A DNA stretch of 5,509 nt, from assembly GCA_050014415.1 (NCBI GenBank), contig JBEKDJ010000334.1, positions 1-5,509 of the forward strand, read 5' to 3'. Position numbers and translations under genes: made by a program. Positions 1 to 4,644 of the stretch are shown here, piece after piece; position 1 is the first letter of the stretch; every line of letters begins with the position of its first letter. The notes beneath the pieces were generated by a model that saw nothing but the letters and a program-made list of their open reading frames with translations, did no database searches and was not told the DNA's origin. Origin of the DNA: JBEKDJ01 sp050014415. Its GTDB lineage: Bacteria > Desulfobacterota > BSN033 > UBA1163.

Positions 1-113
1 GTGATCGGGTTGCGGTATTGGATTACGGTTTGAAGATTGCCGATGGGAAACCGGATGAGATAGCGAATGACAAGAAAGTGATCGAGGCATACCTTGGAGA
101 ATCACCTGCTTGA
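1..113 (+). CDS. livG: LivG-type branched-chain amino acid ABC transporter ATPase, C-terminal end only
   Basis: Only the last 36 residues are in the window; the first complete codon is at base 3 and the stop is TGA at 111-113. The tail reads DRVAVLDYGLKIADGKP, then DEIANDKKVIEAYLGES. This is the standard LivG ending: a strand with 'VLDYG..IA.G.P', then 'V...VIEAYLGE'. Family knowledge: LivG is one of two cytoplasmic ATPases that pair beneath the LivH/LivM permeases and hydrolyse ATP to drive import. The frame overlaps the start of the following livF by 20 bases, indicating translational coupling in one operon. The catalytic motifs lie upstream of the window, so nothing can be said about their integrity. 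A LivF identity is unlikely because the next gene is clearly LivF. Confidence 0.88.
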   Translation, partial: DRVAVLDYGLKIADGKPDEIANDKKVIEAYLGESPA

Positions 114-828
114 AGTGAAGGGGGTGGATGTCCTTTACGGTGATGTTCAGGCCGTCTGGGATTTGTCCATTCATGTGGATGAGGGAACGATCGTTGCACT
201 TCTGGGGGCCAACGGAGCCGGAAAGACGACTCTGCTGAAAACGATTTCGGGAATCATCCATGCTAAGAGAGGGGAGGTCCTTTTTTCGGGAAAATCTCTG
301 GCTAGGCAAAAGGCTCAGGAGGTGGTGAACATAGGCATCTCCCATGTGCCGGAGGGGCGGCGCCTGTTTTCTAAACTTACGGTCCTGGAGAATCTGAGAC
401 TTGGTGCCTATCCTTCAAGGGCTCGCCCCCTTTTCGCACAGTCCTTGGAAAGGGCCTATGGTCTTTTTCCCGTGCTGAAAGAGAGAAAAAGTCAGACAGC
501 AGGTTCATTGAGCGGGGGCGAGCAGCAGATGTTGGCAATTGCCCGGGCACTTATGGCCCAGCCGCATCTTCTGATGCTGGATGAGCCTTCTCTCGGGCTG
601 AGTCCCCTATTTGTGAGGGCGATGTTTGAGCTCATTTGTACCTTGAACAATCAGAAGGTGACCATACTTCTTGTGGAACAGAACATTCATCAGGCTTTGA
701 AGATAGCCCATCAGGCCTATGTCTTGAAGACCGGGAAAATTGCCATGAGTGGCAGAGGGGATGAACTTCTAGCCGATTCAGAAATTCAGAAGGCCTACAT
801 TGGGGAACGGTGGAGTAAGCCCCGTTAG
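94..828 (+). CDS. livF: LivF-type branched-chain amino acid ABC transporter ATP-binding protein
   Basis: This is the second cytoplasmic ATPase of a LIV/HAAT importer (244 aa, usual family length about 235-245). Visible motifs in order: Walker A GANGAGKTT (residues 38-46); PEGRR (86-90) in the Q-loop region, typical of LivF; ABC signature LSGGEQQ (139-145); Walker B LLMLDEP (159-165); D-loop SLGLSP (166-171); and LLVEQN (192-197), where Gln stands at the switch-His position as is usual in LivF. All catalytic elements are intact. The start is a TTG that overlaps livG by 20 bases, with a weak GAGG about 6 bases upstream. An alternative is CTG at 106, preceded by GGAG at 96-99, which would give a start closer to the family's usual 'MLEVK...'. 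GTG at 115 is less likely because it cuts into the first strand. The LivF identity is firm; the exact start is not. Confidence 0.95.
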   Translation: MENHLLEVKGVDVLYGDVQAVWDLSIHVDEGTIVALLGANGAGKTTLLKTISGIIHAKRGEVLFSGKSLARQKAQEVVNIGISHVPEGRRLFSKLTVLENLRLGAYPSRARPLFAQSLERAYGLFPVLKERKSQTAGSLSGGEQQMLAIARALMAQPHLLMLDEPSLGLSPLFVRAMFELICTLNNQKVTILLVEQNIHQALKIAHQAYVLKTGKIAMSGRGDELLADSEIQKAYIGERWSKPR

Positions 829-847
829 GAAAAATGCGGCTTCAGAC

Positions 848-867
848 CTCATCCTTTTTAAGATGAG
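848..867 (+). other. Small hairpin between livF and livH
   Basis: CTCATC (848-853) and GATGAG (862-867) form a perfect 6-bp stem; an inner TT/AA pair extends it if one C is bulged. Only three T residues follow directly (TTTATT), so it would be at best a weak terminator. It could instead reduce readthrough or stabilise the 3' end of the livF message. The rest of the 93-base gap (829-921) shows no convincing promoter. Confidence 0.3.
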
Positions 868-921
868 TTTATTCATATCATTCTTACCATTAATAACGGG
901 TGTTTAACGGGGTAAGCGGTA

Positions 922-1815
922 ATGCTTGAGTATTTAAGTTTTGGACTTATTATTCAGCTTTTGGTCAACGGTATTCTTTTTGGAACTATGTACGGGATAG
1001 CCGCCATTGGGCTTAGCCTGATCTTTGGGACCATGCGGATCATTTTCATCGCACAGGGAACCATGATCATCTTTTTAGCTTATATCTGTTATTGGTTATT
1101 CACACTCTTCGGCATTGATCCGTATCTGTCCCTCCTCATTATTGTTCCATTATCCCTGCTGCTCGGCATGGGATTCTATCAGGCCCTTTTCAAAGAGGCT
1201 GCTGCTTTAGAGGACAAGAACATCTCGCTTTTGATCGCCATCGGACTGATGTTTCTTGTAGAAAATCTGATGACCGTAATCTGGACAGGCAATCCCAGGT
1301 CAATCCAGACAATATACACTTCCTTAGTATTCAGGCCCAAAGGAATAGATCTTAGCTTTACCCGGCTCGTAGCATTATTGATGGCCATTCTTTCGACTGT
1401 GGGCGTCATCCTCTTTCTTAAGAAGACCCTTATTGGAATGGCCGTAAGGGCTGCTTCAGAGGATATGGAATCCGCCGCCCTGGTGGGAATCGGTCCTCAT
1501 CGGGTCAATGCCGTAGCTTTCGCTATAGGCATCGGACTTGCGGGGATAGCAGGGGTCAGCCTGGCAACGATCTATCCTTTTGATCCTTTTTATGGTTTTA
1601 TCTTTGTCCTAAAGGCCCTGATCTCGTTGGCCCTTGGGGGCATCGGCAACGTGTTTGGCGCCCTATTAGGAGGAATTATTTTGGGGCTCCTTGAGAGCCT
1701 GGCATCCTTTTTTCTCAGCGGCGGATGGTCCGATGCCATATCCTATGCGGTATTTCTCTTAGTGCTGATGTTCAAGCCCGAGGGCCTCTTTGTCCGGTCC
1801 ATTCAAAAGGCGTAA
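922..1815 (+). CDS. livH: LivH-type branched-chain amino acid ABC transporter permease
   Basis: This 297-aa hydrophobic inner-membrane protein (family usually about 290-308 aa) forms half of the importer channel. The N-terminal family block is seen as LVNGILFGTMYGIAAIGLSL (residues 14-33) followed by IFGTMRI. Hydrophobic segments lie at about 12-35, 43-62, 67-90, 100-121, 147-166, 196-217, 225-260 and 272-285. The cytoplasmic coupling loop, which contacts the ATPases, is RAASEDMESAALVGIGP (176-192). The glycine-rich LALGGIGNVFGALLGG (236-251) and C-terminal FKPEGLF (284-290) are also diagnostic. The usual 'NFAHGE' is IAQGT here (43-47), with His replaced by Gln. ATG at 922 is the first start after an in-frame TAA at 913-915. 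Its ribosome binding site is poor (GGGGT about 8 bases upstream), so translation may be weak. It lies 3 bases before livM. Confidence 0.93.
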   Translation: MLEYLSFGLIIQLLVNGILFGTMYGIAAIGLSLIFGTMRIIFIAQGTMIIFLAYICYWLFTLFGIDPYLSLLIIVPLSLLLGMGFYQALFKEAAALEDKNISLLIAIGLMFLVENLMTVIWTGNPRSIQTIYTSLVFRPKGIDLSFTRLVALLMAILSTVGVILFLKKTLIGMAVRAASEDMESAALVGIGPHRVNAVAFAIGIGLAGIAGVSLATIYPFDPFYGFIFVLKALISLALGGIGNVFGALLGGIILGLLESLASFFLSGGWSDAISYAVFLLVLMFKPEGLFVRSIQKA

Positions 1816-1818
1816 GAC

Positions 1819-2766
1819 ATGAAAGATAAAAGAGCTATCATTCTTACAGTTCTGGTTATAATAGCTTTTGCCGTCGTCCCGTTTTTTCTCGATGTCAACA
1901 CTTCCTACATTGGCTATTTCTTATTTCTCGCTTTCTGCTATACGGTCATCTCCCAGGGATGGAACCTTGTAGCGGGATATACCGGACAAATTAGTATGGG
2001 CCAGCATGCATTCTTTGGCCTTGGAGCTTACACAACCGCCATCATCTGGGTCCGTGATTTAACAAAAACAGGTTATTATTTCGATCCGGTGACCATGATC
2101 CTGAGCGGTCTCGTTCCGGTCATTCTGGCTATTATCATCGGAATCCCCCTGCTCTCGAGACTTAGGGGCGATTATTTTGCTCTCGGGACCCTGGGAGTGG
2201 GAGAGATAATTAAAGTGGTCTTCGTCAAAGGCGGCGCCTTTACGGGGCAGTCAGACGGCCTCCATCTTCCATCGAGGGTCTTTGAATCCATGAGACCCTA
2301 TTACTGGACCGGACTTTTCCTTGCTCTTTTTGCGACTGCCGTGGTATATTTCCTGACAAGGTCCAGGGTTGGTCTGGCCCTGAGGGCCATCCGCGAAGAC
2401 GAAACATCGGCCGCTTCACATGGAATCCATCTCCTAAAATACAAGATCTTTGCTTTTGCCGTCGGAGCTTTTCTCGCGGGTCTTTGCGGCAGCCTCTATG
2501 GAATTTACCTGTTTCATATCAACCCTGACTCCGTTTTGAAGCTTGACTGGACCCTCTATCCTATCCTCATGTGCGTAATAGGAGGAAACGGCACGATTGT
2601 GGGTCCGGTGATAGGGGCTTTTTTTATGAACGCACTGTTTGCCGTGACAGACATCTATTTGGCGCAGGTACATCCCATCGTGGCAGGAGTTCTTATTATC
2701 CTTGTAATGAGATTCATGCCGAAGGGTCTCATCGGGTTGATAGATACGATAAAATCCCGCGGTTAG
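1819..2766 (+). CDS. livM: LivM-type branched-chain amino acid ABC transporter permease
   Basis: This is the second inner-membrane permease (315 aa, normal family length). The LivM hallmark block is clear: NLVAGYTGQISMG (residues 49-61) running into AFFGLGAYTTA (64-74). LRGDYFALGTLGVGEI (115-130) follows, then the coupling loop ALRAIREDETSAASHGI (187-203) with YKIFAFAVGAFLAGLCG (208-224). Next come IGGNGTIVGPVIGA (254-267) and the terminal MRFMPKGLIGL (297-307). Hydrophobic segments fall at about 5-24, 30-47, 62-78, 92-115, 160-180, 208-231, 245-280 and 285-300. The ATG is 3 bases after the livH stop, with AAAGG at 1806-1810 (8-base spacing) inside the end of livH, so the two permeases are translationally coupled. 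No truncation or frameshift is visible. Substrate is not determined by this subunit alone. Confidence 0.94.
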   Translation: MKDKRAIILTVLVIIAFAVVPFFLDVNTSYIGYFLFLAFCYTVISQGWNLVAGYTGQISMGQHAFFGLGAYTTAIIWVRDLTKTGYYFDPVTMILSGLVPVILAIIIGIPLLSRLRGDYFALGTLGVGEIIKVVFVKGGAFTGQSDGLHLPSRVFESMRPYYWTGLFLALFATAVVYFLTRSRVGLALRAIREDETSAASHGIHLLKYKIFAFAVGAFLAGLCGSLYGIYLFHINPDSVLKLDWTLYPILMCVIGGNGTIVGPVIGAFFMNALFAVTDIYLAQVHPIVAGVLIILVMRFMPKGLIGLIDTIKSRG

Positions 2767-2769
2767 GGA

Positions 2770-2783
2770 AAGGTCTGGACCTT
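2770..2783. promoter_or_regulatory. Perfect-arm palindrome, possible operator
   Basis: AAGGTC-TG-GACCTT has perfect 6-base arms around a 2-base centre and begins 4 bases after the livM stop codon. It lies about 7 bases upstream of a TATAAT sequence, overlapping the place where a -35 element would sit. This would fit a dimeric regulator's operator. As RNA it could only form a short 4-bp stem, so it is not a credible terminator. No regulator family can be assigned. Confidence 0.3.
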
Positions 2784-2789
2784 GATATA

Positions 2790-2811
2790 TATAATTGTAT
2801 CTAATTGTGTC
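2790..2811 (+). promoter_or_regulatory. Candidate -10 box and tandem 10-base repeat in an AT-rich tract
   Basis: TATAAT at 2790-2795 matches the sigma-70 -10 consensus exactly, but no good -35 is present at 16-18 bases upstream. Overlapping it are two adjacent 10-base units, TAATTGTATC (2792-2801) and TAATTGTGTC (2802-2811), differing at one base. The 10-base period would place equivalent bases on one face of the helix. It could be a promoter with an activator-dependent -35, or simply AT-rich sequence. Confidence 0.25.
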
Positions 2812-2835
2812 TTAATACAAATTAATTTCTTCTTG

Positions 2836-2889
2836 ATACCCCTCACGTAGCCCTCAACCTTAAAGAGGGAAGGACAAGGGCGGGGTGAT
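2836..2889. repeat. G/C-rich imperfect palindromic hairpin, possible degenerate intergenic repeat
   Basis: An outer stem pairs ACCCC (2838-2842) with GGGGT (2882-2886). Inside it, CCCTC (2851-2855) pairs with GAGGG (2865-2869) around a 9-base loop. Alternatively, GCCCT (2850-2854) can pair with AGGGC (2877-2881), directly stacked on the outer stem. The pattern of CCCCTCAC on one side and GGGGTGA on the other resembles short dispersed intergenic palindromes seen in many bacterial genomes. That identity is my inference from pattern only. No T-tract follows, so it is not an intrinsic terminator. Confidence 0.4.
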
Positions 2890-2983
2890 TTAACGCTACT
2901 TATTGCGTTTGTATTTGTTCAAATGGAGGGGATCAGTCGCTGAATATGGGTTGTCTGTCGTACGAGAGAGAATTTCTGTGAGG

Positions 2984-3027
2984 AAGGAGGTGAAGGAGTG
3001 CTTCAAGAGATCGGTCGGAGGAGTTAG
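2984..3027 (+). CDS. Possible 9-codon leader peptide behind a perfect Shine-Dalgarno sequence
   Basis: AAGGAGGTGA (2984-2993) is an exact match to the full anti-Shine-Dalgarno complement. A GTG codon follows at 2998-3000, correctly spaced. The frame reads MLQEIGRRS and stops at TAG (3025-3027). A second site, CGGAGGAG (3016-3023), lies near its end. The peptide has one Leu and one Ile and no run of regulatory codons, so classical amino-acid attenuation is not indicated. It may be a translated upstream ORF, a ribosome standby or stability element, or a purine-rich coincidence. Confidence 0.25.
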
Positions 3028-3054
3028 TTTTTGAAGTAATTAGATTTACCAGAG

Positions 3055-3086
3055 GGTTTGCTAAATCAAATTTTGATAAACAAACC
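3055..3086. promoter_or_regulatory. 32-base interrupted dyad upstream of livK
   Basis: GGTTTG (3055-3060) and CAAACC (3081-3086) are perfect outer arms. ATCAAA (3065-3070) and TTTGAT (3072-3077) are perfect inner arms around a single T. The linkers are 4 and 3 bases. It ends 10 bases before the livK Shine-Dalgarno sequence. It could be an operator for a dimeric repressor, or an mRNA hairpin controlling access to the ribosome binding site. No known operator consensus is recognised. Confidence 0.4.
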
Positions 3087-3096
3087 AAATGAAAAG

Positions 3097-3103
3097 AAGG
3101 AGG
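3097..3103 (+). promoter_or_regulatory. livK ribosome binding site
   Basis: AAGGAGG lies 6 bases before ATG 3110 and decides the livK start. The frame is open to an earlier ATG at 3089, but that one has no Shine-Dalgarno sequence. It would also overlap this site and add seven residues (MKRRRNK) to the signal peptide. Confidence 0.85.
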
Positions 3104-3109
3104 AATAAA

Positions 3110-4327
3110 ATGAGGAGCAAGATATTTCTAAGATGGTTGGGGTTATCTTTTCTACTTCTGACTGTATGCTTAATCTCCTTTAGTGGGGTTTCGGCAGCGG
3201 AGAAGAAGGAGATCCGTGTGGGTGCGGTGAATTCTCTAACGGGCGTGAATGCGATGACTGCCGCAGAGTGCAAATGGGCCTACGAACAGGCAATTGCCGA
3301 CGTCAACAAGAAGGGTGGTGTCTTTGTCAAAGAGCTGAACAAAAAACTACCCATCAAGCTTATCTTCGCAGATGACAAGAGTACCCCGGATGGGGGAGCG
3401 GCGGCTATGGAAAGACTCATCAAGGTCGACAAGATAGACCTGGCCCTTTCCAGCAATATTACTCCGATCAATATCGCCGCCGCCACCATCTGTGAAAAGT
3501 ACAAGGTATACTACTCAATTGCTACCAGTTGGCTGGATTTCATAGAAAAAGAGAATTTCAAGTATGTTTCGGATATGTTCACCAGTACGACCGAGGCGGC
3601 CCGAACCCCATTCTTAATCTGGGAAGAACAACTGCCAAAAGACCAGAGGCCGAAGAGGCCGGCCTTGATGATGGAAGACAACCAGGACGGTCAGGGTTTT
3701 GGGATGGGTTTCAAGGCTTTTGCGAAGGAATACGGCTATACGTTTGCCGTCGATGAACCTTACGCTACTGGTTCCAAGGACTTCTCTTCCCATATCTTGA
3801 AGTGGAAGGCGGCAAAGGTGGATGCCCTGCTCACGCTCTTGTGGCCTACCGACGGAATTACACTTCTCCGCCAGTTGAAGGAGAAGAATTTCAAAATCCC
3901 CTATATCCACGGATGGAAGGGACTCTGGCCCAGAGAGTTTGAACAGGCTATGGGCAAGGACGCCAACTATGTCATCCATGACGGCTTCTGGAGTTCCAAG
4001 TCCGGAGCTCCGGGCGCTGAGGATCTTCAACAGAGGTTCATGAAGGATCACAAGGGGTTAGACTCCGTCAGCGTTGGCCTTTCTTACGCCAATGCCCAGA
4101 TCCTCGCCATGGCCATAGAAAAGGCAGGGTCTATTAAGTCCGAAAAAGTCAGGGATGCAGTCTTCGGAGGCGAATTCAAGGGGACCATGATGAACGACGT
4201 CAAGTTTAACGAAAAGGGTCTGGCCTTCAAACCGTTGATCGCCATGCAGTGGTGGGACGGCGAACGGATGCCCGTATATCCACCCGTACCGAGTGTATGG
4301 AAGCTCAAGCTGGCACCGGTTAAGTAA
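3110..4327 (+). CDS. livK: Periplasmic substrate-binding protein of the LIV/HAAT ABC transporter (LivK-like)
   Basis: This 405-aa protein is a type I periplasmic binding protein (Peripla_BP_6-like). It carries a signal peptide: basic MRSKIFLR, a hydrophobic core at residues 9-24, and likely cleavage after SGVSA or SGVSAA (residue 29 or 30). The mature protein opens with EIRVGAVNSLTG (34-45), the family's first strand and ligand loop. Other family features are AIADVNKKGG (61-70), IKLIFADDKSTPD (82-94), FKYVSDMFTST (150-160), the hinge-side YATGSKDFSSHI (218-229) and KAAKVDALL (233-241). Cys20 is not a lipobox, because the preceding residue is Val rather than Gly/Ala/Ser. The ligand-contact region after 'LALSSNITP' does not match E. 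coli LivJ/LivK closely, so the substrate is uncertain: branched-chain amino acids, amides, aromatic acids and hydroxy acids are all known for this family. It follows livM and is closed by a strong terminator. Confidence 0.9.
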   Translation: MRSKIFLRWLGLSFLLLTVCLISFSGVSAAEKKEIRVGAVNSLTGVNAMTAAECKWAYEQAIADVNKKGGVFVKELNKKLPIKLIFADDKSTPDGGAAAMERLIKVDKIDLALSSNITPINIAAATICEKYKVYYSIATSWLDFIEKENFKYVSDMFTSTTEAARTPFLIWEEQLPKDQRPKRPALMMEDNQDGQGFGMGFKAFAKEYGYTFAVDEPYATGSKDFSSHILKWKAAKVDALLTLLWPTDGITLLRQLKEKNFKIPYIHGWKGLWPREFEQAMGKDANYVIHDGFWSSKSGAPGAEDLQQRFMKDHKGLDSVSVGLSYANAQILAMAIEKAGSIKSEKVRDAVFGGEFKGTMMNDVKFNEKGLAFKPLIAMQWWDGERMPVYPPVPSVWKLKLAPVK

Positions 4328-4364
4328 GTAGCAGAGAAAGTGAATCGCTGGCCTCATGCCCATC

Positions 4365-4384
4365 GGGTAAAATGATGATTACCC
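4365..4384 (+). promoter_or_regulatory. Alternative hairpin overlapping the terminator's left arm
   Basis: GGGTAA (4365-4370) can pair with TTACCC (4379-4384) around an 8-base loop. TTACCC is also part of the left arm of the terminator that follows, so the two structures are mutually exclusive. The geometry is that of an anti-terminator, but 6 bp is much weaker than the competing 16-bp stem. It may therefore have no role. Confidence 0.25.
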
Positions 4385-4420
4385 CTCGATCCAGGTGAAA
4401 GGATTGAGGGGTAATCTTTT
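4377..4420 (+). terminator. Strong rho-independent terminator after livK
   Basis: The arms GATTACCCCTCGATCC (4377-4392) and GGATTGAGGGGTAATC (4401-4416) form a 16-bp stem with a single G-U wobble. The loop is 8 bases (AGGTGAAA) and TTTT follows at 4417-4420. It begins 49 bases after the livK stop. It should end the liv transcript and separates it from the dehydratase gene downstream. Confidence 0.9.
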
Positions 4421-4631
4421 CAGTATACAATATGATCGTTCACTCCCAAGAAACCCAATCCATGCCCACATCCGCAATGAACACAGAATCAGAGATGTCG
4501 AGGCCAATGGTCTACAGAGCAACAAGAGACTTCACAGGATTTTCTTTATCTTCTTAAGAGGTTTTATTCACTGGCAAACTTGCAGGTCATTGATACTGGA
4601 AATCTCTTGATAGGCTCAATCCATTTCCATA
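4421..4631. other. Gene-free stretch between the terminator and the dehydratase gene
   Basis: No gene is supported here. Open frames on both strands are short, lack ribosome binding sites and resemble nothing I recognise. TATGAT (4431-4436) is -10-like and TTGATA occurs at 4590-4595 and 4607-4612, but none pairs with a partner at proper spacing, so no promoter is called. No T-box motif or leader peptide rich in Ile, Leu or Val codons was seen. Confidence 0.5.
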
Positions 4632-4639
4632 GGGAGGAG
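4632..4639 (+). promoter_or_regulatory. Ribosome binding site of the dehydratase gene
   Basis: GGGAGGAG ends 5 bases before ATG 4645 (7 bases counted from the GGAGG core). It selects this start over the in-frame ATG at 4663, which has no such site. Confidence 0.8.
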
Positions 4640-4644
4640 TTCAA

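Larger units (their letters stand above)
2767..3109 (+). other. Gene-free leader/intergenic region between livM and livK
   Basis: No protein gene of ordinary size is supported in these 343 bases. Order of contents: a 14-base palindrome (2770-2783); an AT-rich tract with TATAAT and a 10-base direct repeat (2790-2811); a G/C-rich imperfect hairpin (2838-2886); two tiny open frames (2946-2981 and 2998-3027), the second behind a perfect Shine-Dalgarno sequence; a 32-base dyad (3055-3086); and the livK ribosome binding site. Such length is unusual inside a liv operon and suggests livK has its own promoter and leader. This would match the common need for excess binding protein over the membrane subunits (inference). 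Confidence 0.6.

Noticed and set aside
820..912. CCCCGTTA (820-827) and TAACGGGG (905-912) as an inverted repeat bounding the livF-livH gap
   Set aside because: The 8-base arms are 77 bases apart, the first overlaps the livF stop, and nothing resembling an inserted element lies between them; chance is adequate.
2571..2804. 77-codon plus-strand frame overlapping the 3' end of livM
   Set aside because: It is mostly inside the conserved end of livM in another frame, has no motif, and ends in AT-rich intergenic sequence.
3110..3172. Lipoprotein signal at Cys20 of LivK
   Set aside because: The preceding residues are L-T-V; a lipobox needs Gly, Ala or Ser directly before Cys. An ordinary signal peptidase I site (VSA) follows.
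3614..4051. 145-codon open frame on the minus strand inside livK
   Set aside because: It lies wholly opposite a well-supported binding-protein gene, has no recognisable motif, and is best explained as a shadow of livK codon usage.
4440..4511. Minus-strand stretch reading TIGLDISDSVFIADVGMDW and so on, as a possible gene remnant
   Set aside because: Only about 23 codons between stops with no start or ribosome binding site; I could not tie it to a family.
4462..4557. 31-codon plus-strand ORF as an ilv-type leader peptide
   Set aside because: It lacks runs of Ile, Leu or Val codons, has no Shine-Dalgarno sequence, and is not followed by a terminator before the dehydratase gene.
4395..4610. 71-codon open frame on the plus strand after livK
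   Set aside because: Its start lies in the loop of the terminator hairpin, it has no ribosome binding site, and the translation shows no domain.
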